Of a stretch of 64,000 bases of DNA, positions 10,318 to 19,596 are shown piece after piece. Source of the stretch: Pseudomonas marvdashtae. Lineage in GTDB: Bacteria > Pseudomonadota > Gammaproteobacteria > Pseudomonadales > Pseudomonadaceae. Location of the stretch: the NCBI RefSeq assembly GCF_014268655.2, contig NZ_JABWQX020000001.1, positions 3,812,001 to 3,876,000 on the forward strand. The letters run 5' to 3'. Under the pieces are notes generated by a model. That model saw only the letters and a program-made list of their open reading frames with translations. It was not told the origin of the DNA and ran no database searches. Made by a program: the position numbers and the translations under genes. The number at the start of each line of letters is the position of its first letter. Position 1 is the stretch's first letter.

Positions 10318-11154
10318 ATGTACAACTGGATCAGCGCCCTCGCCGACCTGCAAGATCGCGGCGAACCCTGCGTGCTGGTGACGATCATCGAAGAGCTCGG
10401 CTCCACGCCGCGCAACGCTGGCTCGAAGATGGTCATCAGCGCCAACCAGGCATTCGACACCATTGGCGGTGGGCACTTGGAATACAAGGCCATGGAACTC
10501 GCCAGGCAGATGCTTGCCAGTGGGCAACAAAACACCCATCTGGAGCGCTTCAGCCTCGGTGCCAGCCTGGGCCAATGCTGCGGCGGCGTCACCGTGCTGC
10601 TGTTTGAACCAATGGGCCAGGTACAGGCGCAGATCGCCGTGTTCGGCGCCGGCCACGTCGGTCGTGCGCTGGTACCGTTGCTGGCGAGCCTGCCATGCCG
10701 AGTGCGCTGGATCGACTCACGGGAAGCGGAGTTCCCCGAGCACCTGCCCCACGGCGTGCGCAAGATCGTCACCGACGAGCCGCTGGATGAAGTCGACGAG
10801 TTGCCCGCCGGCAGCTACTGCATCGTCATGACCCACAATCATCAGCTCGACCTGGAACTGAGCGCCGCGATCCTCAAGCGCAACGACTTCGCCTACTTCG
10901 GACTGATCGGTTCGAAGACCAAGCGGGTCAAGTTCGAGCATCGCCTGCGCGACCGCGGCTTCGACAGCAGCACCCTGCAACGCATGCGTTGCCCGATGGG
11001 GATCGGCGAAGTCAAAGGCAAGTTGCCTGTGGAAATTGCCATCTCCATCGCCGGCGAAATCATCGCCACCTATAACGCGGATTTCGGTCAGCACACTTCG
11101 CGCGCCGAACCCATTGCCAAGTTGCTGCCGGTTTCACGCCGCAGCCAGCGTTGA
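10318..11154 (+). CDS. xdhC: Xanthine dehydrogenase accessory protein XdhC
   Basis: Chaperone that binds molybdenum cofactor and helps load its sulfurated form into XdhB. It is 278 aa from ATG 10318, which has GAGGTGA just upstream. The frame is open further upstream, but that part is translated repeat sequence and was excluded. An N-terminal XdhC/CoxI domain has EELGSTPRNAGSKM. A Rossmann-like domain follows, with FGAGHVGRALVPLLASLP (about 110-130) and the C-terminal FGLIGSKTKRVKFEHRLRDRG. Confidence 0.93.
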   Translation: MYNWISALADLQDRGEPCVLVTIIEELGSTPRNAGSKMVISANQAFDTIGGGHLEYKAMELARQMLASGQQNTHLERFSLGASLGQCCGGVTVLLFEPMGQVQAQIAVFGAGHVGRALVPLLASLPCRVRWIDSREAEFPEHLPHGVRKIVTDEPLDEVDELPAGSYCIVMTHNHQLDLELSAAILKRNDFAYFGLIGSKTKRVKFEHRLRDRGFDSSTLQRMRCPMGIGEVKGKLPVEIAISIAGEIIATYNADFGQHTSRAEPIAKLLPVSRRSQR

Positions 11155-11174
11155 TTCATTATCGAGAAACTTCC

Positions 11175-12479
11175 ATGCCCCTGACACGCAAAGCCTACCG
11201 TGCCGCCCTGCTCCACAGCCTCGCCGACCCGGCCGAAGTGGGAATCGAGGCGTCTTATGAATATTTCGAAGACGGTCTGTTGGTGGTAGAAAACGGCCAG
11301 ATCAGCGCCATCGGTCACGCCCGCGACCTGCTGCCGACCCTGGCGGCGGATATCGAGATCACGCATTACCAAGACGCACTGATTACACCCGGTTTCATCG
11401 ACACCCATATCCATCTTCCGCAGACCGGCATGGTGGGCGCCTATGGCGAGCAACTGCTGGACTGGCTCAACACCTACACCTTCCCGTGTGAAAGCCAGTT
11501 CGCCGACCAGGCCCACGCCGACGCCGTGGCGGATATTTTCGTCAAGGAACTGCTGCGCAACGGCACCACCACCGCCCTGGTATTCGGCAGTGTGCACCCG
11601 CAATCGGTGAACGCGTTTTTCGAGGTCGCCGAGAAGCTCGACCTGCGGATGATCGCCGGCAAGGTCATGATGGACCGCAACGCCCCGGACTATCTCGTCG
11701 ATACCGCCGAGTCCAGCTACAACGAGAGCAAGGCGCTGATCGAACGCTGGCACGGCAAGGGCCGCCTGCATTACGCCGTGACCCCGCGTTTCGCGCCGAC
11801 CAGCACGCCCGAGCAGTTGACCCTCGCCGGCCAATTGCTCGGCGAGTACCCCGATTTGTATATGCAGACTCACATCAGTGAAAACCTGCAGGAAGTGCAA
11901 TGGGTCAAGGAGCTGTTTCCCGAGCGCAAGGGCTACCTGGACGTCTACGACCACTACCAATTGCTCGGCGAGCGTTCGGTGTTCGCCCACGGCGTGCACC
12001 TGTGCGATGACGAATGCGCGCGACTGGCGCAGACCGGTTCGGCCATCGCGTTCTGCCCGACCTCGAACCTGTTCCTGGGCAGCGGCCTGTTCAACCTGCC
12101 AATGGCCGAGAAGCACAAGGTGAATGTCGGCTTGGGCACAGACGTGGGCGGCGGCACCAGTTTTTCACTGCTGCAAACCCTGAACGAAGCCTACAAAGTG
12201 ATGCAGCTGCAAGGCGCGCGACTGAGCCCATTCAAGTCGTTGTACCTGGCCACGCTCGGCGGCGCCCGGGCCTTGCGCCTGGAAAACAATATCGGCACCT
12301 TGCAACCGGGCACCGATGCGGATTTCCTGGTGTTGGACTACAACGCCACGCCATTGTCGAGCTATCGCCTGAAGCAGGCCAAGGACATTGCCGAGCGGTT
12401 GTTTGTCTTGATGACGCTGGGGGATGACCGGACGGTGGCGCAGACTTATGCGGCCGGCAAATTGGTGCATCAGCGCTAG
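11175..12479 (+). CDS. guaD: Guanine deaminase
   Basis: Zinc amidohydrolase converting guanine to xanthine, the substrate of the dehydrogenase encoded upstream. It is 434 aa. Metal ligands are the HxH pair in TPGFIDTHIHLPQT (near 76-78), QTHISENLQEV, FAHGVHLCDDE and the Asp of GLGTDVGGGTSF. The chosen start MPLTRKAYRAALL at 11175 follows GAGAAA; an in-frame TTG at 11151 overlapping the xdhC stop is less likely. It is the last gene of the purine run and ends at a repeat. Confidence 0.94.
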   Translation: MPLTRKAYRAALLHSLADPAEVGIEASYEYFEDGLLVVENGQISAIGHARDLLPTLAADIEITHYQDALITPGFIDTHIHLPQTGMVGAYGEQLLDWLNTYTFPCESQFADQAHADAVADIFVKELLRNGTTTALVFGSVHPQSVNAFFEVAEKLDLRMIAGKVMMDRNAPDYLVDTAESSYNESKALIERWHGKGRLHYAVTPRFAPTSTPEQLTLAGQLLGEYPDLYMQTHISENLQEVQWVKELFPERKGYLDVYDHYQLLGERSVFAHGVHLCDDECARLAQTGSAIAFCPTSNLFLGSGLFNLPMAEKHKVNVGLGTDVGGGTSFSLLQTLNEAYKVMQLQGARLSPFKSLYLATLGGARALRLENNIGTLQPGTDADFLVLDYNATPLSSYRLKQAKDIAERLFVLMTLGDDRTVAQTYAAGKLVHQR

Positions 12480-12485
12480 TTTTGA

Positions 12486-12595
12486 CGATCGTTCCCATGC
12501 TCTGCGTGGGAACGCAGCCCGGGACGCTCCGCGTCCCAAGAGCCGAACGCGGAGCGTCCGTTGAGGCGTTCCCACGCAGAGCGTGGGAACGATCC
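12486..12595. repeat. REPIN-like palindrome between guaD and a regulator gene
   Basis: Outer arms GATCGTTCCCATGCTC and GAGCGTGGGAACGATC enclose GGGACGCTCCGCGTCCC and ACGCGGAGCGTCCG. Roughly symmetric over 110 bases. It lies between convergent genes, where it may also end transcription. Same family as 10251, 14822 and part of 26029. Confidence 0.75.
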
Positions 12596-12604
12596 GAGTC
12601 GGGG

Positions 12605-13369
12605 TTACAGCTTGGCCGTCGAACGCCCGGGCTTCTTGCTCTGCAACAGGTGCGAGAACACCGCATGCAAGTCATCCGAAGCGCTTTCTTCGTCGAGGTT
12701 GAGCTTGCTGTCGATGTGGTCCATGTGATGCATCATCAAGTTCACCGCCAAGGCGGCGTCGCGGGCTTCGATGGCGTCTATCAACTGGGTATGTTCGTCA
12801 TAGGAACAGTGGGAACGGTTGCCGCTCTCGTACTGGGCAATGATCAATGAAGTCTGGGAAACCAGGCTGCGCTGGAAGCTGATCAACGGCGCATTTTTTG
12901 CCGCCTCGGCCAGCTTGAGGTGGAATTCGCCCGACAAGCGGATGCCGGCGCCGCGGTCACCGCGGGAAAAGCTGTCGCGCTCGTCGCTGACCATCTGCCG
13001 CAGCTCGGCAAGCTGCTCGGCAGTGGCGTGCTGCACCGCCAGTTCAGTGATCGCCTTCTCCACCATGCGCCGGGCAAAGAACACCTGGCGCGCCTCTTCG
13101 ACACTCGGGCTGGCCACCACCGCGCCGCGGTTGGGTCGCAACAACACCACGCCTTCGTGGGCCAGGCGTGACAGTGCACGGCGAATGATGGTGCGGCTGA
13201 CTCCGAAAATTTCCCCCAGCGCCTCTTCGCTCAATTTTGTACCGGGCGCCAGGCGCTGTTCGAGGATGGCCTCGAAAATATGCGCATAGACAATATCGTC
13301 CTGGGTTCCGCTGCGGCCGGCTTTGCCTGCTCGCGGTTGTTTCTTGAGGGGCTGCAACTGTTCGTTCAT
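12605..13369 (-). CDS. GntR-family transcriptional regulator (FCD type)
   Basis: Regulator of 254 aa from ATG 13369; GTG at 13375 is an alternative two codons upstream, but the GAG ribosome-site remnant fits the ATG better. A basic N terminus (LKKQPRAGKAGRSG) precedes a winged helix at about 25-95, with LSEEALGEIFGVSRTIIRRA. The FCD domain has FHLKLAEAAKN and MMHHMDHIDSKL, whose histidines are typical metal/ligand contacts in this fold. It is divergent from a BenE-type transporter and convergent with guaD, so control of purine catabolism or of the transporter is likely but unproven. Confidence 0.85.
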   Translation of the reverse strand: MNEQLQPLKKQPRAGKAGRSGTQDDIVYAHIFEAILEQRLAPGTKLSEEALGEIFGVSRTIIRRALSRLAHEGVVLLRPNRGAVVASPSVEEARQVFFARRMVEKAITELAVQHATAEQLAELRQMVSDERDSFSRGDRGAGIRLSGEFHLKLAEAAKNAPLISFQRSLVSQTSLIIAQYESGNRSHCSYDEHTQLIDAIEARDAALAVNLMMHHMDHIDSKLNLDEESASDDLHAVFSHLLQSKKPGRSTAKL

Positions 13370-13462
13370 GGGCACTCGAGTCGGGAGAACTGCGGCGATT
13401 TAACCGTGACTGTAATACGGCACAGCGGGTCGCTGGCAAGTATTGCGTAAAAAACACGGCGA

Positions 13463-13472
13463 TTGTACACAA
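13463..13472. promoter_or_regulatory. Possible GntR-type operator
   Basis: TTGTACACAA, a TTGT-N2-ACAA dyad of the kind bound by GntR-family proteins, lies about 94 bases upstream of the regulator ATG in the divergent region. Short, so chance occurrence is possible. The rest of 13370-13610 shows no gene. Confidence 0.3.
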
Positions 13473-13610
13473 CCTCTGATGGCAACACGACTGTACGGCT
13501 GTTTGCGGGCATGGCTGTATCGCAATCGGCAACTGTCTTGAGTTTAGGCTTAAACCCGAAACCCGGGGCCCTCAAGGCCAGTCAATCTACAACAAGGACC
13601 ACCGCCCACC

Positions 13611-14801
13611 ATGACCGAAGTCACGACCACGCCACTTCGTCCATTGGCCGATACGTCGCCCTCGGCCATCGTTGCCGGGTTCATCGCCATGATGACCGGC
13701 TATACCAGTTCCCTGGTGCTGATGTTCCAGGCCGGCCAGGCGGCAGGGCTGACCAACGGGCAGATTTCCTCGTGGATCTGGGCAATTTCCATCGGCATGG
13801 CGGTGTGCTCCATTGGACTGTCGCTGCGCTATCGCACGCCGATTACCATCGCCTGGTCGACGCCGGGCGCGGCACTGCTGATTACCAGTCTGGGCGGGGT
13901 GAGTTATGGCGAGGCCATCGGTGCCTATATCACCTGCGCGATCCTGGTGACGATCTGTGGCCTGACCGGCAGCTTCGAGCGCCTGGTCAAGCGCATTCCG
14001 GCCTCGCTGGCGGCGGCGTTACTGGCCGGCATCCTGTTCAAGATCGGCAGCGAAATCTTCGTCGCCGCCCAGCATCGCACCGGCCTGGTGCTGGGCATGT
14101 TTTTCACCTACCTGATCGTCAAGCGCCTGTCTCCACGCTATGCGGTGCTCGCGGCGTTGCTGGTCGGCACTGCGCTGTCGGGTTTCCTGGGACTGTTGGA
14201 TTTCAGCAGCTTCGCCCTTGAAGTCGCCACGCCTGTCTGGACCACGCCGCAGTTTTCCCTGGCAGCGACCATCAGCATCGGCATTCCGCTGTTTGTGGTG
14301 GCGATGACCTCGCAGAACATGCCCGGCATCGCCGTGCTGCGCGCCGACGGCTACAACGTGCCAGCATCGCCATTGATCACCAGCACCGGCATCGCCTCGC
14401 TGCTGCTGGCACCGTTCGGTTCCCACGGGATTAACCTGGCGGCCATCAGCGCAGCGATCTGCACCGGGCCACACGCCCACGAAGATCGCGACAAGCGCTA
14501 CACGGCGGCGGTCTGGTGCGGGATTTTCTACGGGATCGCCGGGGTGTTCGGCGCGACACTGGCGGCGCTGTTCGCCGCGCTGCCCAAGGAACTGGTGCTT
14601 TCGATCGCGGCCTTGGCACTGTTCGGATCGATCATCAATGGCCTGAGCATCGCCATGAGCGAAGCGAAAGAGCGGGAGGCAGCGTTAATTACCTTCATGG
14701 TCACGGCGTCGGGGCTGACGCTGTTTTCCATCGGTTCGGCGTTCTGGGGGATTGTGGCGGGGGTGTTGACCTTGCTGATCCTGAACTGGCGTAGCGCCTA
14801 A
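13611..14801 (+). CDS. BenE-family proton symporter
   Basis: Inner-membrane transporter of 396 aa with about 11-12 hydrophobic segments. The sequence resembles BenE (benzoate/H+ symporter) in STPGAALLITSLGG, VVAMTSQNMPGIAVLRADGY and FGSHGINLAAISAAICTGPHAHED. BenE members are known for aromatic acid uptake, but here the gene sits next to xanthine dehydrogenase and guanine deaminase and diverges from a GntR-type regulator. A purine-related substrate is therefore possible and is only inferred. No benzoate catabolic gene is in the window. Confidence 0.8.
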   Translation: MTEVTTTPLRPLADTSPSAIVAGFIAMMTGYTSSLVLMFQAGQAAGLTNGQISSWIWAISIGMAVCSIGLSLRYRTPITIAWSTPGAALLITSLGGVSYGEAIGAYITCAILVTICGLTGSFERLVKRIPASLAAALLAGILFKIGSEIFVAAQHRTGLVLGMFFTYLIVKRLSPRYAVLAALLVGTALSGFLGLLDFSSFALEVATPVWTTPQFSLAATISIGIPLFVVAMTSQNMPGIAVLRADGYNVPASPLITSTGIASLLLAPFGSHGINLAAISAAICTGPHAHEDRDKRYTAAVWCGIFYGIAGVFGATLAALFAALPKELVLSIAALALFGSIINGLSIAMSEAKEREAALITFMVTASGLTLFSIGSAFWGIVAGVLTLLILNWRSA

Positions 14802-14821
14802 AAAAGATGGGTATGCAGCCG

Positions 14822-14889
14822 TGACGCTCCGCGTCACTGGACGCGGAGCGTCCCTAGAGGCATTCCCACGCGGAGCGTGGGAACGATCA
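14822..14889. repeat. REP-like palindromic repeat
   Basis: GTGACGCTCCGCGTCAC and GGACGCGGAGCGTCC are followed by TTCCCACGCGGAGCGTGGGAA. Same family as 10251 and 12486. It separates the transporter from the yggL terminator. Confidence 0.7.
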
Positions 14890-14906
14890 CCCCAACAGAC
14901 AGGCAC

Positions 14907-14939
14907 AAAAAAACCGGCGCCCAGACGGGCTGCCGGTTT
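14907..14939 (-). terminator. Rho-independent terminator of yggL
   Basis: On the minus strand AAACCGGC pairs with GCCGGTTT around an inner GCCC/GGGC helix and is followed by a run of T. It starts about 19 bases after the yggL stop. Confidence 0.8.
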
Positions 14940-14957
14940 CGGAACATCATCGGAAAA

Positions 14958-15302
14958 TCAAGCGACCGGATTGATCGGCTTTTCCGGGTACCAGACGTCC
15001 AGCAACGCGCTGACTTCAACGCTGGTCAGCTCAGGACGTGCCTTGAGCCAGGCTTCAACAGCAGCGCGCTGCTCTTCGGTCACCGAGCCACGCTTCTGCA
15101 AGCAAACCAGACCGTAGTCGTCGCCGCCGACGTAGCCCAGGCCGTTGGCTTCCATGGCCTCTTTCAGGAAAGCGTCGAGGAAAGCGTCAATAGCCTCATC
15201 GGCCAGATCTTCTTTGAAATCCAGGTTCAGTTCGAAACCCAGCTCTTGAAATTCATCCACGCACAGTTTTTTGCGCAGACGCTGGGAACGGTTAGTCGCC
15301 AT
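14958..15302 (-). CDS. yggL: YggL family protein (ribosome-associated, DUF469)
   Basis: Small acidic protein of 114 aa, matching YggL throughout (MATNRSQRLRKKLCVDEFQ, then ELGFELNLDFKEDL). YggL is reported to bind the 50S subunit and aid its assembly; that is family knowledge. The ATG at 15302 has AGGA upstream; an upstream in-frame extension was rejected as unlike the family. It has its own terminator at 14907-14939 and so is probably a single-gene unit. Confidence 0.87.
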   Translation of the reverse strand: MATNRSQRLRKKLCVDEFQELGFELNLDFKEDLADEAIDAFLDAFLKEAMEANGLGYVGGDDYGLVCLQKRGSVTEEQRAAVEAWLKARPELTSVEVSALLDVWYPEKPINPVA

Positions 15303-15535
15303 TGGAACAATCCTCATAAGTAATAACGGCCGGCACTTTACCAGTTTGATGCGTCGTTTGCCCGACTCATCGGGCATGTCCGTCTACCGTCGGTAAAAAA
15401 ATACCGCTTCGATGGGCTTGGGCACGGCACAAGCCGTTGCGCCTTGGGGCATAATGCCGACACTTTCATGACCGTTGAGGGCGTTCATTTCCATGTCCTC
15501 GTCTTTTTCCCCTCGCCTGTAGGGTTTTATTTCAA

Positions 15536-17002
15536 ATGATCAAATCTTTGCGCCCACTGCTTCTGGCCAGTCTTCTTTTTCCTTTGGCCCTTCCCGTCAA
15601 TATCCACGCTGCCACCATCAACACCGCCCTTTCGCCCAATGTGCAAAAGGCCCTCAAGAACAGCAAACTGCAAGACAACGCCCTGTCACTGGTGCTGGTG
15701 CCGCTCAACGGCCCGGGCACCCCGACGTTGTACAACGCCGATGTCTCGGTGAATCCGGCGTCCACCATGAAACTGGTGACGACTTACGCAGCCCTGGAGA
15801 TGCTCGGCCCCAATCATCAATGGAAGACCGAGTTCTATACCGACGGCACCCTCAGCGGCGGGATCCTCAACGGCAACCTGTACCTCAAGGGCGGCGGCGA
15901 TCCCAAGCTGAACATGGAAAAGCTCTGGCTGCTGATGCGCGACCTGCGGGCCAACGGCGTGCAGCAAATTACCGGCGACCTGGTGCTGGACCGCAGCTTT
16001 TTCATCCAACCGCAGTTGCCCGAGTTCAACGACGACGGCAATGACGAAAACAAACCCTTCCTGGTCAAGCCCGATTCGCTGCTGGTCAACCTCAAGGCGC
16101 TGCGCTTCGTCGCCCGCAACGACGGTGGCCGGGTGCTGGTCTCGGTCGAGCCGCCAATCGCCAGTATTCGTATCGAAAACGTGGTCAAGGCCGCCAATTC
16201 CAAACAATGCACCGGCGGCGTGCGCTACAACCCGGTGCCCCAGGCGGACGGCAGCATGACGGTGACCGTCAGCGGTCAACTCGGCGAGGGCTGCAGCTCC
16301 CAGACCTACCTCTCGTTGCTCGACCATGCCACCTACACCGCTGGCGCCGTGCGGGCGATCTGGAAAGAGTTGGGCGGCAGCATCCAAGGCAAGGACCGCC
16401 TGGCCGCGACCCCGAATAGCGCCAAGCTGCTGGCCCGGGCATTTTCGCCGGACCTGGCGGAGATCATCCGCGACATCAACAAATACAGTAACAACACCAT
16501 GGCCCAGCAACTGTTCCTGAGCCTGGGCGCGCAGTATCGCAACGAGGCCGACGGTGACGACGCCAAGGCCGCGCAACGGGTGGTGCGCCAGTGGCTGGCG
16601 AAGAAAGGCATCACCGCGCCGCACCTGGTGATGGAAAACGGCTCGGGCCTGTCCCGTGCCGAACGGGTCAGCGCCCGGGAAATGGCGGCGATGCTGCAAG
16701 CCGCCTGGCGCAGTCCGTATTCGGCGGAGTTCATCAGTTCGATGCCGATTGCCGGCACCGACGGCACCATGCGCAAACGCCTGAAGACCACCGCCATGGC
16801 CGGCGAAGCCCACGTCAAGACCGGCACGCTGAACACCGTCCGCGCCATCGCCGGCTACAGCCGCGACATCAACGGCAATACCTGGGCAGTGGTTGCGATC
16901 CTCAACGATCCGAAACCCTGGGGCGCTTCATCGGTTTTGGACCAGGTGCTGCTGGACCTGTACCGCCAGCCGAAACTGCCGCAGACGGCTTCGGTGCTCT
17001 GA
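15536..17002 (+). CDS. dacB: D-alanyl-D-alanine carboxypeptidase/endopeptidase DacB (PBP4)
   Basis: Periplasmic class C low-molecular-weight penicillin-binding protein that trims or cleaves peptidoglycan cross-links. It is 488 aa. A signal peptide (MIKSLRPLLLASLLFPLALP, cleavage after HAA) is followed by the three active-site motifs: STMK (Ser near 76), SNN in NKYSNNTMAQQ (near 317) and KTG (near 428). The large insertion between the first two motifs is typical of PBP4. It stands alone on the plus strand. Confidence 0.94.
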   Translation: MIKSLRPLLLASLLFPLALPVNIHAATINTALSPNVQKALKNSKLQDNALSLVLVPLNGPGTPTLYNADVSVNPASTMKLVTTYAALEMLGPNHQWKTEFYTDGTLSGGILNGNLYLKGGGDPKLNMEKLWLLMRDLRANGVQQITGDLVLDRSFFIQPQLPEFNDDGNDENKPFLVKPDSLLVNLKALRFVARNDGGRVLVSVEPPIASIRIENVVKAANSKQCTGGVRYNPVPQADGSMTVTVSGQLGEGCSSQTYLSLLDHATYTAGAVRAIWKELGGSIQGKDRLAATPNSAKLLARAFSPDLAEIIRDINKYSNNTMAQQLFLSLGAQYRNEADGDDAKAAQRVVRQWLAKKGITAPHLVMENGSGLSRAERVSAREMAAMLQAAWRSPYSAEFISSMPIAGTDGTMRKRLKTTAMAGEAHVKTGTLNTVRAIAGYSRDINGNTWAVVAILNDPKPWGASSVLDQVLLDLYRQPKLPQTASVL

Positions 17003-17017
17003 TCGCATAAAATCAAG

Positions 17018-17043
17018 CCGGGAGTGGGCTTGCTCACTCCCAC
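17018..17043. terminator. Hairpin between convergent dacB and cyclase gene
   Basis: GGGAGTG and CACTCCC form a 7-bp stem about 10 bases after the dacB stop, without a T run. It may end transcription from either side or be a REP remnant. Confidence 0.35.
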
Positions 17044-17070
17044 CGTAATCGACTTTATCCAGGCTAATGG

Positions 17071-19461
17071 CTACCCCAGCTGCGCCTCGACTCGATCCCG
17101 TCCAGCCTGCTTCGCCGCGTACACTCCGGAGTCGGCCCGCAACAGCAGCGCATCGGCGCCTTCGCCGGCGCGCCAGCTGGCAATGCCGAAACTGGCGGTG
17201 ATCACCCCCACGCCGTCGATCGGCGCCCCGCGAAGGCCGTCCCATAATCCCAGCGCCAGGGTGTAGGCGTCTTCGGCGTCCGTGTCGGGGCACAGCACCA
17301 CGAACTCTTCCCCACCCAAGCGACAGAACACATCGGTGCGGCGCAGTCGCTGGATGATTCGCTGGCAGACCGCTTGCAGCACCCGATCGCCCACCGCATG
17401 GCCATACTGATCATTGACGCGCTTGAAGTGATCGATGTCGAGCATGATGACCGTGAGTTCTCCGGAACCGCGTTCAACCCGGACCATCTCCGAGGTCAGG
17501 CGCTCCTGGAAATAACGCCGGTTGCGAATACCGGTCAAGGCATCGGTCACGGACAGCGCCCGCAGCTCCTCCTCCACGCGCTTGAGGTCGGAAATATCCG
17601 AAACATAGCCGTGCCACAACACCCCGCCGCCGGGCAACTGTTCGGGTGTTGCCTCGCCGCGCACCCAGCGCAAGCCGCGCTGTGGCAGTTGCACCCGGTA
17701 CTCTTCACGCCAAGGGCTCAGGGTGTCAGCCGAGATGCGGATGGAAGCGCGCACCCGTGCGCTGTCCAACGAATGGATTCGCGAGAAAATCGCTTCGGCG
17801 TTTCGCACCAGCACGTCAGGTTCCAGTTCATAGATGTCGCGAATGCCATCGCTGGCGTAGATCACGCTGAATCCGCCGTTGAAATCCATTTTGAATTGGT
17901 AGATGCCGCCGGGAACGTGGGCGCTGAGCTTCTTCAGCAAGATATCCCGCGCGGCCAATGCCTCATGGACACGCTTGCGTTCGGTGACGTCGATGCAGAT
18001 CGCCAGGTGCCCGACCCAAAGCCCTTGGTCGTCGAGCACTGGCGTGGCCAGCATGTTGACCGTCAAGTGGCTGCCGTCGCGGCGCACCAGAGTCCATTCC
18101 CGCGCCTGTTGGCCGCCCTGCTCGCCGCCCTCGAGCAGCATCGCATGGCACGTGGGGATCGGTTTGCCGAAGCGGGCCGCCAACTGTGCGGACCGCTCCT
18201 GCAATTCGCGGGGAACGTGGAGGCTTTCCAGGGTCATGCTTTGCAAAACGTCGCAGCCCTGGTAACCGAGCATCTGCTCGGCGCCGGCGTTGAACGTGGT
18301 GATGATGCCCCGCAGGTCGGTGGCGATGATCGCGACTTGGGTCGCGGCATCGAGCACGCCCTTCAATTGGCCGTGAGTGCCACGTAATTCCGATTCCCGG
18401 GCATGCAGTTCCCGGGTGCGTTGGTCCACCAACGCCAGGGCCCGCTGCCGCTGGCTGACCAACGTGTAGAGCAAGGCGCTGAGCATCAGGCTGAGCAGTC
18501 CGCCCAGCACCGTCAGGCTCACCACGCTGGAGTGATTGCTTGACAGGAACAGACGACTGGGCCGCAGCTCTACGCGAAAGTCATGGTCGCCGAGGCGCAA
18601 CGGCCGTGCTGCCGACAAATCGCTTTTGCCCGGACGGTTCGAGGTTTCGAACAGGACTTCTGGAAGTTCGCCGTGGGCGGCGTCAAGCACACGCATCGAC
18701 AGGTTGTCATCGCCAGCCTCCGGCAGGCCATCGGCGACCAACTGGCGCATGCTGATGGCCGCCACCACATAACCGAACGGTTCGCTGGCCGATGGGCCGA
18801 GGACGGGCGCTGCCAGCATGACACCCCGGGAAAAGGCCGGATCGACGCCTATCAGGTCGATAGGCTCGGAAACCACCAAGGCGTTACGCTGGCGGGCCCG
18901 CTCGAGCGTGACACGGCGCAGTGGATGCGACAGCAAATCCAAGCCCAGCGGCGCGCCATAGGATGGCTGGCTCTGGACGTACAGCACCGGCACGTATTCG
19001 TCCCGTTCGGCGGACTCGCGCAGGATCCCGGCCTCGTCCCGCTCACGAACGGTAAAGGTGCTCGACACTTCGGCCCGCGCTCGTTGTTCAAACGCTTGGC
19101 GCTCCTCCCGCGCCACCCGAGGCGCCCAGGCGAAGGCCCGGGTGCGCCGCAGCAACGCTTCGGTGTAGCCGTGGAACTCCGTGCTGGAAACCCCGGCGGA
19201 GTTGGCGAAGAAGCGCCTCAGACTGTCGAGGCGTTGTTCCTGATCCTGGAAACGTTCTTCGAGGCGGCTATAGCGCTCCTCGACCAACAGTTCAAAGCGC
19301 TGGCGCAACTGGCGATTGAACTGGCTCAGCGTGCCCCAGGCCAGCAGTCCGGTCAGCAGCGAGCCCACCATCAGGACCACTGCAGCCACGAGCCATGCTG
19401 AAACATCTTCGCTGATAAAGCCCAGGATCCTGGGACGCACCTGATGTAATGCCATACACAT
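17071..19461 (-). CDS. Membrane diguanylate cyclase (CHASE-like sensor, two PAS, GGDEF)
   Basis: Predicted c-di-GMP synthase of 796 aa. One membrane helix near 22-45 and a second near 310-335 bracket a periplasmic sensor region that looks CHASE-like (RFFANSAGVSSTEFHGYTEA). PAS regions follow near 365-490 and 500-620. The catalytic GGEEF lies near 712 and an intact inhibitory RxxD (RRTD) is five residues before it, so activity with product feedback is likely. No EAL domain. ATG at 19461 or two codons later at 19455 are both possible. Signal and output are unknown. Confidence 0.88.
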   Translation of the reverse strand: MCMALHQVRPRILGFISEDVSAWLVAAVVLMVGSLLTGLLAWGTLSQFNRQLRQRFELLVEERYSRLEERFQDQEQRLDSLRRFFANSAGVSSTEFHGYTEALLRRTRAFAWAPRVAREERQAFEQRARAEVSSTFTVRERDEAGILRESAERDEYVPVLYVQSQPSYGAPLGLDLLSHPLRRVTLERARQRNALVVSEPIDLIGVDPAFSRGVMLAAPVLGPSASEPFGYVVAAISMRQLVADGLPEAGDDNLSMRVLDAAHGELPEVLFETSNRPGKSDLSAARPLRLGDHDFRVELRPSRLFLSSNHSSVVSLTVLGGLLSLMLSALLYTLVSQRQRALALVDQRTRELHARESELRGTHGQLKGVLDAATQVAIIATDLRGIITTFNAGAEQMLGYQGCDVLQSMTLESLHVPRELQERSAQLAARFGKPIPTCHAMLLEGGEQGGQQAREWTLVRRDGSHLTVNMLATPVLDDQGLWVGHLAICIDVTERKRVHEALAARDILLKKLSAHVPGGIYQFKMDFNGGFSVIYASDGIRDIYELEPDVLVRNAEAIFSRIHSLDSARVRASIRISADTLSPWREEYRVQLPQRGLRWVRGEATPEQLPGGGVLWHGYVSDISDLKRVEEELRALSVTDALTGIRNRRYFQERLTSEMVRVERGSGELTVIMLDIDHFKRVNDQYGHAVGDRVLQAVCQRIIQRLRRTDVFCRLGGEEFVVLCPDTDAEDAYTLALGLWDGLRGAPIDGVGVITASFGIASWRAGEGADALLLRADSGVYAAKQAGRDRVEAQLG

Positions 19462-19596
19462 AACTCAGAAAGGACCGGCCTTGTGTACAGCCCCGGTCAC
19501 GCTCTCAGTTATAGCTATTTGCCACCACTTTAGCCAGCCCCAGACGATCCAAGAGCCTTGAGTTTCAAGGCCTGCCTGGATCCAATCAGCCGAACA

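Noticed and set aside
12486-12595. CRISPR-like array
   Set aside because: The repeats are palindromic REP-type units without regular spacers and no cas gene is present.
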